Shown piece by piece: positions 8,302-18,031 of a DNA stretch of 64,000 bases. The notes beneath the pieces were generated by a model that did no database searches, was not told the DNA's origin, and saw nothing but the letters and a program-made list of their open reading frames with translations. This DNA comes from Hydrogenibacillus schlegelii. GTDB lineage: Bacteria > Bacillota > Bacilli > Thermicanales > DSM-22653. Position numbers and translations under genes: made by a program. Within the stretch, counting starts at the first letter, position 1, and each line of letters starts with the position of its first letter. The stretch is taken from positions 24,601 to 88,600 of the forward strand of contig NZ_JXBB01000066.1 of the NCBI RefSeq assembly GCF_001653195.1. The letters run 5' to 3'.

Positions 8302-9147
8302 ATGCGCCTTTGGTCCCTTCCCCTCCGCGGCCGCGTCGTCGTCCTCACCGGCGCCTCCTCCGGCTTCGGCGAGCGAACCGCCCGCCGGCTCGCCGTCGAA
8401 GGGGCCCGCCTTGTCCTCGCCGCCCGCCGGGCGGAGCGGCTCGAAGCGCTCCGGCGGAACCTTCCGACCGAAGCGGTCGCCGTCTCCGCCGACGTCACCG
8501 ACCCGGCCGCCCGCCGGCGAATCGTGGAGGCGGCGCTTTCGGCCTTCGGCCGCATCGACGTCCTCATCCACAACGCCGGCCTGGGCCGGCTCGACTGGCT
8601 GGACAACCTCGCTCCGGACGAGATCGACCGGATGATCGACGTGAACTTCCGGGCGCCGATCCATTTCACCCGGGAAGCGCTGCCCCATCTGGTTCCCGGC
8701 GGCCACGTCGTCTTCGTCGCCTCGCTCGCGTCCTTTACCGCGACGCCGCCGTACGTCATCTACGCGGCAACGAAGTTCGGACTCAAAGGCTTCGCCGACG
8801 CCCTCCGGCGGGAGCTTCGTCCCCGGGGCCTTCGCGTCACCGCCGTCTACCCGGCGCCGGCCCGGACGGAATTCACCGCCCACAACGGCGAAAGCGTCTT
8901 CCTCCCGTTCGTCTCCCATCCCCGCTGGCTCTTCCTCGACCCGGACCGGGTCGCCCGGGCGATCGTCGCCGCCCTGAAGCGGCCCCGGGCCCACGTCTTC
9001 GTTCCGGGGTGGATCCGGCCGATCGCCTGGGCGGAAGGGGTCGTCCCGGGCCTCGTCGACGCCGTCGTCGGCCCGCTGTTCGTCCGGCCCTTCTGGGCAC
9101 GGGAAGCGCGGCGGCGCGTATCGCCGGAGCGTCGGCCGGCCCCGTGA
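8302..9147 (+). CDS. Short-chain dehydrogenase/reductase (classical SDR)
   Basis: A 281-aa NAD(P)-dependent oxidoreductase with a Rossmann fold. Visible motifs are the cofactor loop TGASSGFGERTA near the N-terminus, NNAG-equivalent HNAGLGR, the catalytic Ser region ASLASF and the YAATK active-site Tyr-xxx-Lys. The AARR after the second strand suggests preference for NADPH. Substrate is unknown; a hydrophobic C-terminal part (WIRPIAWAEGVVPGLVDAVV) could lie at a membrane. Its ribosome binding site GGAGGGG lies in the end of the upstream unknown gene, 7 bp away, so the two may act together. Confidence 0.88.
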   Translation: MRLWSLPLRGRVVVLTGASSGFGERTARRLAVEGARLVLAARRAERLEALRRNLPTEAVAVSADVTDPAARRRIVEAALSAFGRIDVLIHNAGLGRLDWLDNLAPDEIDRMIDVNFRAPIHFTREALPHLVPGGHVVFVASLASFTATPPYVIYAATKFGLKGFADALRRELRPRGLRVTAVYPAPARTEFTAHNGESVFLPFVSHPRWLFLDPDRVARAIVAALKRPRAHVFVPGWIRPIAWAEGVVPGLVDAVVGPLFVRPFWAREARRRVSPERRPAP

Positions 9148-9308
9148 ACCCGATCGCGGTCGATCCCCTTTGTCATCGCCGCGCTTCTCGCCCAGAAGGC
9201 CAAAAAAACCGCGGAGGCGGATAGCGGCGTCCACCTTCTGGAAGGATGGCCGACCGGGAAGAAAACGGCCGCGCGAAACCTTGAACGTCTGACCCGCGGC
9301 GCCCCGCT

Positions 9309-10646
<1,338 letters not shown>

Positions 10647-10860
10647 CGCGCTTCCCCCTTGCCGCCCGCCGGTTCCGTCGGCCGTTCCGCCCCTTCCTTC
10701 CCGACGATGGCGCCCGACGACGGCCCGGGTCAGGCTTTTCAAGCCGGCCGGCCGCTTGACGCCGTCGGCCGCGTGCGGCAAACGTTAAGCCGAGTTCGGC
10801 CGCGGTCGCTCGCCGTCGGCCGGCCGGCGTTCGGCCGCCGTTTCGACTCGATCGCTTCGA

Positions 10861-12060
10861 TCAGGCGGCGATCTCGCCCAAAAAACTCGTCCCGAGCGGC
10901 ATCGGTCCGACGCTGAAGTTCTCGGCGATCGTCTGGGCGACGTCCGCAAACGTCTCCCGGGTGCCGAGGGGCCGTCCGACGACCCCCTTGGCCTCCGCCG
11001 TCGGATCGTAGACGAGGAGCGGCACGTACTCCCGGGTGTGGTTCGTCCCGCGAAACGTCGGGTCGTTCCCGTGGTCCGCCGTCAGGATGAAGAGGTCCCC
11101 CGGCCGAAGCGCCTGCAAAAGTTCCGGAAGCCGCCGGTCGAACGCCTCGAGGGCCGCCTTGTAGCCGGCCGGATCGCGCCGGTGGCCGTATTTGGAGTCG
11201 AAGTCGACGAGATTGGTCAGGACAAGCCCCTTAAGATCCGACCGGGCGATCATCCGGAGCGTCACGTCGACGCCGTCGTCGTTCGACCGGGTCGGGTGGC
11301 TTTCGGTGAGGCCGACACCGGCAAAAATGTCCCCGATCTTGCCGACGCCGACGACGTCGTAGCCGGCCGCCTTCAGCCGGACCAGGACCGTCTCGCCGTG
11401 GGGCTCGACGGAAAAATCCCGCCGGTTCGGCGTCCGCTCGAATGCCCCCGGGGCGCCGACGAACGGCCGGGCGATCACCCGGGCGACCGCCCAGTCCGGC
11501 CGCGAGCGGGTGAGGGCGAGGGCGGTCTCACAGGCCCGGTAGAGCTCCGAAAGCGGGACGACGGCCTCGTGGGCGGCGATCTGAAAGACGCTGTCGGCGG
11601 ACGTGTAGACGATCCACGCCCCGGTCCGGAGGTGTTCCTCCCCGAGGCGGGCGATGATCTCGGTGCCGGACGCCGGGACGTTCCCGAGGACGCTGCGGCC
11701 GGTCGCATCGGCAAACGCCCGGAGGAGTTCTTCCGGAAAGCCGTTCGGATAGGTCGGAAACGGCGTGTCGGTCCGGAGCCCCATGAGCTCCCAGTGGCCG
11801 ATCGTCGTATCCTTCCCCCGGGAGACTTCCGCCATCCGGCCGAAATGGGCGCGCGGCCGCTCCGTCGGCGGGATGCCCGAAAGCGGCGCGATGTTCCCCA
11901 GGCCGAGGGCGGCCAGGTTGGGCACGAACAGCCCGACCCGCTCGGCGATGTGGCCGAGGGTGTTCGCCCCCGCGTCGCCGAATGCCTCGGCGTCCGGAAG
12001 CGCTCCGATGCCGACACTGTCCAGAACGACGACAAAAAGCCGCCGATAACGCGTCGCCAT
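10861..12060 (-). CDS. deoB: Phosphopentomutase
   Basis: A 399-aa alkaline-phosphatase-superfamily enzyme that converts (deoxy)ribose 1-phosphate to the 5-phosphate. Metal-binding and catalytic segments are visible: VLDSVGIGALPDA near the N-terminus, ANTLGHIAE, TIGHWELMG and LTADHGNDPT near the C-terminus. The ATG at 12060 follows GAAAGGGACG. It stands between xerD and pdp, as drm does in B. subtilis, and works with pdp in nucleoside salvage. Confidence 0.95.
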   Translation of the reverse strand: MATRYRRLFVVVLDSVGIGALPDAEAFGDAGANTLGHIAERVGLFVPNLAALGLGNIAPLSGIPPTERPRAHFGRMAEVSRGKDTTIGHWELMGLRTDTPFPTYPNGFPEELLRAFADATGRSVLGNVPASGTEIIARLGEEHLRTGAWIVYTSADSVFQIAAHEAVVPLSELYRACETALALTRSRPDWAVARVIARPFVGAPGAFERTPNRRDFSVEPHGETVLVRLKAAGYDVVGVGKIGDIFAGVGLTESHPTRSNDDGVDVTLRMIARSDLKGLVLTNLVDFDSKYGHRRDPAGYKAALEAFDRRLPELLQALRPGDLFILTADHGNDPTFRGTNHTREYVPLLVYDPTAEAKGVVGRPLGTRETFADVAQTIAENFSVGPMPLGTSFLGEIAA

Positions 12061-12085
12061 CGTCCCTTTCCCCCCTCGCCTGCGC

Positions 12086-13093
12086 TTACGCCCGGGGATG
12101 GGACCGGTCGTAAACCGCCTGAATCGTCTTTCGGGACACGTGGGTGTAAATCTGCGTCGTCGACAGATCCCGGTGTCCCAAAAGCTCCTGCACCACCCGA
12201 AGATCGGCGCCGTTTTCCAGAAGATGCGTGGCAAACGAATGCCGGAGCGTGTGGGGGGTGATCGGCTTGTCGATGCCGGCCGCCCGGGCATAAAATTTGA
12301 CGATCTTCCAGAACCCCTGCCGGGTCAGAGGTTTTCCGCGAGCGTTTAAAAAGAGCCGGCTTCGCTCCGCCGCCCGGGCGGTCTGCCGGCCGGCGAGCTT
12401 GGGCCGTCCCCGCTCCAAATACGCTTCCAGAGCCGCCCGGGCCTCCTCTCCGAAGGGAACGATGCGCTCGGTATCGCCCTTTCCGACGACGCGGACGAAC
12501 ATGAGCTCGAGGTTGACGTCGCCGAGCATGAGCCCGACGAGCTCCGACACCCGAAGTCCCGTCGCGTACATGAGCTCCAGCATCGCCCGATCCCGGAGGC
12601 CCGCCGCCGTCCGTTCGCTCGGCGCCTCGACGAGGCGGGCGGCTTCGTCGACGCTGAGGACGCTCGGGAGCGGCCGGACGTTTCGGGGCGTGTCGATGTG
12701 CTCCAGCGGCGAGGCCTCGATCCGGCCTTCCTCCAAGAGAAACCGGTAAAACGCCCTGAGCGCCGCAAGCCGCCGCGCCCGGGTCGCCGTTTTTTTTCCG
12801 GTCGATTCGAGATGAGCGAGATACCGTCGGATGTCCTCCCGGCCCACTTCCTCGGGAAGCGGCCGGCTCCGGCCGGCTCCGTCCGCATCGCCGTCCGGCC
12901 GATTTTGATCGAGATAGGCGATGAAGTGGTCGAGATCCTGGAGGTAGCTCATCTGCGTGTTTTTCGCCAGCCCTTCGGCGTAGGCCAGATGATCCCAGAA
13001 GGCCGACCGGGCTTCTCTCCACGCCGCCCGAAAGCGGTCGTATGCCGCATCGTTCGTCGGCTCCTGCGTCGGTATGCGCTTCCCTGCACCCAT
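12086..13093 (-). CDS. xerD: Site-specific tyrosine recombinase XerD
   Basis: A recombinase of about 335 aa that resolves chromosome dimers at dif with XerC. The N-terminal core-binding SAM-like domain contains AYAEGLAKNTQMSYLQDLD. The catalytic domain shows TGLRVSELVGL (catalytic Arg), KGDTERIVPF (Lys hairpin), TPHTLRHSFATHLLENG (His-xx-Arg) and STTQIYTHVS (Tyr nucleophile). The position next to deoB and a DUF4227 gene matches B. subtilis ripX/xerD. The start at 13093 (MGAGKRIP) is the likely one; its Shine-Dalgarno spacing is poor, so a nearby alternative is possible. An inserted Asp/Gly/Ala-rich stretch lies in the core-binding domain. Confidence 0.93.
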   Translation of the reverse strand: MGAGKRIPTQEPTNDAAYDRFRAAWREARSAFWDHLAYAEGLAKNTQMSYLQDLDHFIAYLDQNRPDGDADGAGRSRPLPEEVGREDIRRYLAHLESTGKKTATRARRLAALRAFYRFLLEEGRIEASPLEHIDTPRNVRPLPSVLSVDEAARLVEAPSERTAAGLRDRAMLELMYATGLRVSELVGLMLGDVNLELMFVRVVGKGDTERIVPFGEEARAALEAYLERGRPKLAGRQTARAAERSRLFLNARGKPLTRQGFWKIVKFYARAAGIDKPITPHTLRHSFATHLLENGADLRVVQELLGHRDLSTTQIYTHVSRKTIQAVYDRSHPRA

Positions 13094-13329
13094 GACCTCC
13101 GGCGTCCCCCTTGCCGTCCCCCGGATCGTCTCTTTCTCATCAACGCACGCCGCGCCGGAACGCACGCCGCGCCGGCCCGTTGCCCGGCGCGGACGGCGCC
13201 TCGATCCGTGTTGTCGCTTGTGCCTGCGCCCCGTTTCCGGCTTCCGGCGCCGCAAGGCTCTTGAGCGAAGGCCGCCCCCTTTCTCGTTCCGTTCGCTTTC
13301 TCCCTCGGTCCGCCGCCGTCACCCCGCGG

Positions 13330-13593
13330 CTACTCGCCGTCCGTCCAAAAGCGGTACACCGCGTCCCGCCAGTCCGCCCCCGGATCGCCGGTCATCGTCC
13401 CGGCCGCCGGGCTTTCCCGCCCTTCCGCCGGCCGGTTCACCTCCAGGGTGTCGCCGTATGGCGTACGCACGCCGGCGGGAAAAAGGGCCGCCTGCAGACG
13501 GTCGATCGCCGCATAAAACAGGGCGAACAACATGAGAAAAAGCCCGATTCCCGCCGCCGTCGCCCCGATCCGCCTGAGGTCGATCACCCACAT
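13330..13593 (-). CDS. YqzK-like (DUF4227) small membrane protein
   Basis: An 87-aa protein with one N-terminal membrane helix (residues about 10-30) followed by a short hydrophilic domain ending YRFWTDGE. Its place between fur/ald and xerD is that of B. subtilis yqzK, a DUF4227 member of unknown function. Assignment rests on position, size and layout more than on sequence motifs. Confidence 0.65.
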   Translation of the reverse strand: MWVIDLRRIGATAAGIGLFLMLFALFYAAIDRLQAALFPAGVRTPYGDTLEVNRPAEGRESPAAGTMTGDPGADWRDAVYRFWTDGE

Positions 13594-13717
13594 CGATGGA
13601 CCCTCCCGCCGCCGTCCGGCCGCATCGGCGCCGTCGATCGAACGGCGTCCGGCCGCCGGACGATCTTCCGGTGCCAGTGTACGGCAGGCGAATCGGGTTC
13701 ATACCTCCCTCGGCCGG

Positions 13718-14842
13718 TCACGCTTCGGCCAGCACCGTCTCCAGCGGCGTATAGGGGAGCTCCAGCGATTCCGCCACCGGCCGGTTCGTCAGCGCCCCTC
13801 GGATCGTGTTGATCCCGCGGGCGAGGGCCGGATCCTTCCGGGCGGCGGCACAGACCCCCTGATCCGCCAGCGCCAGAACGTACGGCAGCGTGGCGTTCGT
13901 CAAGGCGAGCGTCGACGTCCGCGGCACGGCGCCGGGGATGTTGGCCACGGCGTAGTGGATCACGCCGTATTTTTCGTACGTCGGCTCGGCGTGGGTCGTC
14001 ACCCGGTCGACCGTCTCGATCGATCCGCCCTGGTCCACGGCGACGTCGACGATGACCGATCCGGGCCGCATCGAACGGACCATCGCCTCCGTCACGAGCT
14101 TCGGCGCCCGCCGACCCGGGATGAGCACCGCCCCGATGAGGAGGTCCGCTTCCCGGACGGCGGCGGCGATGTTGTACGGGCTGGACATGACCGTCTTCAC
14201 CCGGCCGCCGAAGAGATCGTCGAGCTCCCGGAGGCGGAGCGGATTGACGTCGAGGATCGTCACGTCGGCGCCCATGCCGAGGGCGATCTTCGCCGCGTTC
14301 GTCCCCACCGTCCCGCCGCCGATGATGACGACCTTGGCCGGCGGGACCCCCGGCACTCCCCCGAGGAGCAGGCCGATGCCGCCGTACGGCTTCGATAAAA
14401 ATTGCGCCCCGATCTGGACGCTCATTCGCCCCGCGACTTCGCTCATCGGCAGGAGGAGGGGCAAAAGACCGCTGTCCAGCTGAATCGTCTCATAGGCGAT
14501 CGCCGTCATCCGGGCGTCGAGGAGCGCCCGCGTCAGTTCCGGCTCCGCCGCAAGATGCAGGTATGTAAAAAGGGTGAGGTCCTCCCGGAAAAACCGGTAT
14601 TCGCTCGGCTGCGGCTCCTTGACCTTGAGGACGAGCTCGGCCTTTCGCCAGACGTCCTCCGGGCCGTCGACAACCGTCGCCCCTTCCCGGACGTACTCTT
14701 CGTCCGAAAATCCGGCGCCGGCCCCCGCGCCCCGCTCGACGAGCACCGGATGCCCACGCCCGACGAGGGCGTGCACCCCGGCCGGCGTGAGGGCCACCCG
14801 GTGTTCTCCCGCTTTGATTTCCTTCGGCACGCCGATGATCAT
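13718..14842 (-). CDS. ald: Alanine dehydrogenase
   Basis: A 374-aa NAD-dependent enzyme that interconverts L-alanine and pyruvate plus ammonia. Family landmarks are the N-terminal [20 protein letters not shown] (with the substrate Arg), [10 protein letters not shown] (catalytic Lys), FTYLHLA (catalytic His), the Rossmann loop [14 protein letters not shown] and [18 protein letters not shown] precedes the ATG. It is inserted between fur and the yqzK-like gene, which are adjacent in B. subtilis. It has its own promoter within the end of fur. In Bacillus the enzyme supports sporulation by feeding alanine into energy metabolism. Confidence 0.96.
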   Translation of the reverse strand: MIIGVPKEIKAGEHRVALTPAGVHALVGRGHPVLVERGAGAGAGFSDEEYVREGATVVDGPEDVWRKAELVLKVKEPQPSEYRFFREDLTLFTYLHLAAEPELTRALLDARMTAIAYETIQLDSGLLPLLLPMSEVAGRMSVQIGAQFLSKPYGGIGLLLGGVPGVPPAKVVIIGGGTVGTNAAKIALGMGADVTILDVNPLRLRELDDLFGGRVKTVMSSPYNIAAAVREADLLIGAVLIPGRRAPKLVTEAMVRSMRPGSVIVDVAVDQGGSIETVDRVTTHAEPTYEKYGVIHYAVANIPGAVPRTSTLALTNATLPYVLALADQGVCAAARKDPALARGINTIRGALTNRPVAESLELPYTPLETVLAEA

Positions 14843-14929
14843 CGCCCGGCCTCCTTCGGCTGATCGACGGGCCGTCCGTCGCCCGCCGCGATTCTTCGCC
14901 GGCGGTCTTTTCGTCGTCCGGCCTCATCT

Positions 14930-14958
14930 ATTGTAGAGCGCTTTTATTCGACAGGCAA
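14930..14958 (-). promoter_or_regulatory. Probable sigma-A promoter of ald
   Basis: On the minus strand TTGCCT (14958-14953) and TACAAT (14935-14930) are 17 bp apart, about 90 bp upstream of the ald ATG. The -35 element is formed by the last codons of fur. The spacer includes TGTCGAA, which equals a Spo0A-box core; whether that means anything is uncertain. Confidence 0.55.
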
Positions 14959-15438
14959 CTTTTTGAGCGCCTCTTCCGGCCCGTCGCCCGCCTGGATCCC
15001 CTTGGCCCGGCACTCCCGGCAGATGCCGTGAAAGGTGAGCCGGTGATCGAGGATCTCGAAGCCGAACCGCTCTTCGACGATCTTTTCCACGTCCTCCAGA
15101 AGGTCTTCTTCGATTTCCTCGACTTTGCCGCAGCTCAGGCAGTACAGGTGATGATGGTGGTGCTTCGCCCCTTCGGCGCGAAAATCGTACCGGGTGACGC
15201 CGTCCCCGAAATTGACCTTGTGCACGATCTTAAGGTCGGAAAGGAGTTCCAGCGTTCGGTACACCGTCGCCAGGCCGATGTCCGGCATGCGCGACTTCAG
15301 CGCCAGGTAGACATCCTCGGCGCTCAAATGATCCTCCATCCGCTCGAGGAGCACCCGCACCGTCGCTTCCCGCTGCGGCGTCAGCTTGTAGTTGTGCGCA
15401 TGAAGGATTTGCTTGATGCGCTCGAGGCGCTCTTCCAC
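14944..15438 (-). CDS. fur: Fur-family metalloregulator
   Basis: A 164-aa metal-dependent repressor. The winged helix has LTPQREATVRVLLE and GLATVYRTLELL; the dimer domain has the His cluster AKHHHHHLYCLSCGKVEE and a second ICREC pair, giving the structural Cys4 zinc site. The GTG start at 15438 follows AAGGAGG by 8 bp; the reading frame continues upstream but includes the promoter, so the longer form is rejected. Position next to spoIIM and xerD supports Fur rather than PerR or Zur, but the subfamily cannot be proved from sequence alone. Confidence 0.9.
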   Translation of the reverse strand: MEERLERIKQILHAHNYKLTPQREATVRVLLERMEDHLSAEDVYLALKSRMPDIGLATVYRTLELLSDLKIVHKVNFGDGVTRYDFRAEGAKHHHHHLYCLSCGKVEEIEEDLLEDVEKIVEERFGFEILDHRLTFHGICRECRAKGIQAGDGPEEALKKLPVE

Positions 15439-15489
15439 CGATATTTCCTCCTTAGGCGTCGTTCGTCCCGGATCCACGTCCGTGCTTTC

Positions 15490-15519
15490 ATTATAAAAAA
15501 GGGGATTTCCCGGCGTCAA
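15490..15519 (-). promoter_or_regulatory. Sigma-A promoter of fur
   Basis: TTGACG (15519-15514) and a perfect TATAAT (15495-15490) on the minus strand are 18 bp apart. AT-rich sequence just upstream (TGATTTTCAATTGA) weakly resembles a Fur/PerR-type box, so autoregulation is possible. Together with the terminator at 15551-15575 this explains most of the 344-bp gap between fur and the spoIIM-like gene. Confidence 0.7.
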
Positions 15520-15550
15520 TTGAAAATCACTTTTATGTAAAAGAAAGCGT

Positions 15551-15575
15551 AAAAACCGGCGGCCGCCCGCCGGCT
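15551..15575 (-). terminator. Rho-independent terminator after the spoIIM-like gene
   Basis: On the minus strand a 7-bp stem CCGGCGG/CCGCCGG with a GCGG loop (15573-15556) is followed by TTTTT. It separates the upstream gene from the fur promoter. Confidence 0.8.
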
Positions 15576-15782
15576 TCCGCATCCTTTCTCTTTCCGTTCC
15601 GTGCGCCTTCGACGTCTCGCCCCCTCGATGTCTCCCCTCGATCTTTCGCCGATCCTTTGACGTCGCCCCCTTCTTTCGACGTCTCTTCGTTCCTTCGCCT
15701 TCGCGCCGATGCTTCGGCGCCGCGCCGACCGTCCGCCGTCTCCTTCCTTGGCCCCGCCCGCCCGGCGCTTCTCCTTTTTACG

Positions 15783-16427
15783 CTAGCCGCCGAGCCGGGC
15801 GGCAAGCCAGGCGGCCAGCCCAAAGAACCCGACCGTCCCGGCGCCGGCCAGGGCATACGCCTTGAGGGCTTCGAGGACGCCACGGGAGGCGACGCCGAAG
15901 CGCCGGTCTGCGAAAAAGGCGGCCTGCAGCCGGATGCTCCGCACGAAGAGCCAGAACAGCCCCGCGGCGACGGCGGCGTCCGCCGGAAGTGAACGAAGCG
16001 CCCAGTCACCGAAGGCGTGCGCGTCGAAGCCGGCCGTCCGAAGCCCGACGGCGCGTCCCCAGACGGCCGCATACAGAAGGAGGGCCGCCGGGCCGAACCA
16101 GGCGCTCCCGAGCAGGACGACGAGAAGCGCTTCGGCGATCGCCGGCCCATAGGCCGGCCGCGCTGGATCCGACCCTCCGACGAACGACCGATTCGGTTCC
16201 GCCGGAACGCCGGCGGATGGCTCATCGCCCGGCCGATTCCCATCCCCGAAATCGGCGTTCGCCGAACCCCCGGCCCCTTCGACCCCGATCCGATCCGTTT
16301 CGGAAAGCACGATCGCCGCCGGTCCGGTCACCCCGGCACCGCCGGTCGCCCCCGCGCCGTAGCCGATCGCCCAGCCGAAGGCCAGGGCGAGCGCGTACAG
16401 CCAGAGCGCGACGCCGATCGTCCGCAT
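15783..16427 (-). CDS. spoIIM: Stage II sporulation protein M-like membrane protein
   Basis: A 214-aa membrane protein with about five hydrophobic segments, the same length as B. subtilis SpoIIM, which with SpoIID and SpoIIP degrades septal peptidoglycan during engulfment. It is next to fur, where spoIIM lies in B. subtilis. The family hallmark around LPHGIFELPA is poorly kept (LPADAAVAAGLFWL occupies that place), and an Asp/Gly/Pro-rich loop of about 60 residues follows the first helix. The call therefore rests mainly on synteny and topology. Confidence 0.6.
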   Translation of the reverse strand: MRTIGVALWLYALALAFGWAIGYGAGATGGAGVTGPAAIVLSETDRIGVEGAGGSANADFGDGNRPGDEPSAGVPAEPNRSFVGGSDPARPAYGPAIAEALLVVLLGSAWFGPAALLLYAAVWGRAVGLRTAGFDAHAFGDWALRSLPADAAVAAGLFWLFVRSIRLQAAFFADRRFGVASRGVLEALKAYALAGAGTVGFFGLAAWLAARLGG

Positions 16428-16465
16428 CCTCTCCCGCCTTTCCCGCGTTCGACCGTTTCGGTCCC

Positions 16466-16494
16466 TTGCCCTTCACCGATCAACGTGTTATAAT
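16466..16494 (+). promoter_or_regulatory. Sigma-A promoter of the SRP RNA gene
   Basis: TTGCCC (16466-16471) and a perfect TATAAT (16489-16494) with a 17-bp spacer. Transcription would begin close to 16501, the first base of the RNA stem. Confidence 0.85.
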
Positions 16495-16500
16495 GCATCT

Positions 16501-16584
16501 TGCGCCAGCAAGCACCTGCTTCCGAACCAGGTCAGGTCGGAAACGAAGCAGCCTTAAGGAAGCGTGGACTGTGCTGGCGCCCTA
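16501..16584 (+). ncRNA. ffs: Signal recognition particle RNA, small bacterial type
   Basis: The 5' end GCGCCAGCA pairs perfectly with the 3' TGCTGGCGC (9 bp). Between them lies the conserved domain IV, GGTCAGGTCGGAAACG then AAGCAGCC, which binds the M domain of Ffh. The RNA is only about 80 nt: it has the hairpin but no room for the Alu domain found in the roughly 270-nt RNA of B. subtilis. It has a consensus promoter. The last codons and stop of the opposite-strand DUF3866 gene lie within it. Confidence 0.93.
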
Positions 16585-17903
16585 TTTTGCATTAAATTAA
16601 TGTAATATTCTGTCGATAGATACACCCCGGCGTAGTAGAGCGGGTCCGCCCGGCGGTCGCGCCCCATCGTCCGGACCGTTCCGCCGGGATCGAAAGCGTC
16701 GAGCGCCGCCGGCGACGGCAGGGGGCGAAAGACCGCCCGGTGCCTCCGCCGGACCGCCGGCGGAAGCGCCGCCCAGGCCGCTTGAACGGCGTCCACGGCC
16801 GCCCGGACAGGTCCGACCGCCCAGAGGGAAGCCGAGGCTCCGGAATGGCGTTCGCGGCGGCCGGCCGGGGCCGGGAGGACGAGGTGGGCCGATCCGAACG
16901 CCAGCGCCAGCGCGGTCCGGGTGTGGTGGCTGAGCCCCCGGTGCCGCGGCCGGGGATCGGCGGCGCTCAGGCGCGGCACGAGCACCGGGATGCCGCCCAG
17001 GGCGGCGACGGCGTTGATGTTTTCCGCCTGTTCGGCGCCGGCGTTCGCCACCGGATGACCGACCCCGACGCCGCCGGGTCCCGGCCCGATCAAGATCGCC
17101 TCGGCCTCGCGGGCGGCGACGAGGAGGCCGCCGTAGCGGTTAATCGCCTCATGGGTGCCGCCGAAGGCATTCCCGGCGGTGATGATCGCCTGAAGCGCCC
17201 CTTCGGCGTAAAGCGCCGCCAGATGGTCGCTCACCCAGCCGGGAAGCGCCGCCGCGTCGGTCATGACGAAAGCGATCCGCCACCCCGGCCGCCGGCGGCG
17301 GAGCCAGCGGACGGCGAGGGGGAGGGCGCTGTGAAGCGGCAGGATGAGCACCGGGCGCCCCGCGAGCCGCCCGGGCGGGACGCCGAACTCCGCCGCCGGA
17401 ACGGCAAACTGAAGCGGCGTGTAGCGCTCTTTGACGACGATCGCCTCCCGCTCAAGCCCTGCCGCCGGCCCGCGCCTCGCCTCCGGGCCGACCGCCGCTT
17501 CCGCCCCGCCCGCCTCGCCTGTCCCCATCCCCGCCTCAGCCCCTTCCGCTCGGGCCGCCGCGTCCGCTTCGCCCGCCTCCACCCCCGCGTCTTTTCCTCC
17601 TGCTTGGTCCGCCGCTTCCGTTCCGCCTTTCGCGGTCTCTTTCACCGTTTCTTCGGCACCGGCGTGCCGTTCCGCCCAGACGACGACGGCGAAGCCGCCG
17701 GCCCCGAGCCCGAGGCGGACCGCCTCGACGTTCAGCCACACCGTCTGACCGGTTCGAAGCGGCCCGAACCAGCCCGGATAATGGATCGCCCGCCGCCGGT
17801 GCCCGTCCGCCGTCCGGACGAGGACGATCTCCCGCTCCGGTCGGCGCTCCTCGATCGCCGCCACGACGCCGGAACAGAGGGAAAAGACCGGTCCGCCGCT
17901 CAC
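16554..17903 (-). CDS. DUF3866 family protein
   Basis: A protein of about 449 aa resembling DUF3866 members of Firmicutes, function unknown. Conserved-looking blocks are KERYTPLQFAVPA, LPLHSALPLAVRWLR, FVMTDAAALPGWVSDHLAAL, EAILIGPGPGGVGVGH and RHRGLSHHTRTAL. The N-terminal part (about 1-75) looks like a small beta domain. Residues about 80-145 are an Ala/Glu/Gly-rich low-complexity insert. The GTG start follows AAGGGGG. The C-terminal end, including the stop codon at 16554, is encoded on the antisense strand of the SRP RNA gene. Neighbouring spoIIM-like and motAB genes give no clear functional hint. Confidence 0.75.
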   Translation of the reverse strand: MSGGPVFSLCSGVVAAIEERRPEREIVLVRTADGHRRRAIHYPGWFGPLRTGQTVWLNVEAVRLGLGAGGFAVVVWAERHAGAEETVKETAKGGTEAADQAGGKDAGVEAGEADAAARAEGAEAGMGTGEAGGAEAAVGPEARRGPAAGLEREAIVVKERYTPLQFAVPAAEFGVPPGRLAGRPVLILPLHSALPLAVRWLRRRRPGWRIAFVMTDAAALPGWVSDHLAALYAEGALQAIITAGNAFGGTHEAINRYGGLLVAAREAEAILIGPGPGGVGVGHPVANAGAEQAENINAVAALGGIPVLVPRLSAADPRPRHRGLSHHTRTALALAFGSAHLVLPAPAGRRERHSGASASLWAVGPVRAAVDAVQAAWAALPPAVRRRHRAVFRPLPSPAALDAFDPGGTVRTMGRDRRADPLYYAGVYLSTEYYINLMQNRAPAQSTLP

Positions 17904-17998
17904 CGGATCGCCCCCTTCCCCGACTACCGTATGCCGGTCGCCGGCGGCCGATGCCGAAAGCGGGAAGACCGTCTGCGCCCCGACGCGTCGCCGCGTCC

Positions 17999-18031
17999 AA
18001 AAAAATAAAAGCGCCCTCAGGGCGACGGCGC
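17999..18031 (-). terminator. Terminator at the end of motB
   Basis: Minus strand: CGCCC-TGA-GGGCG, or a wider GCGCC/GGCGC pairing, followed by TTTTATTTTTTT. The motB stop codon itself sits in the hairpin loop. Confidence 0.7.
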
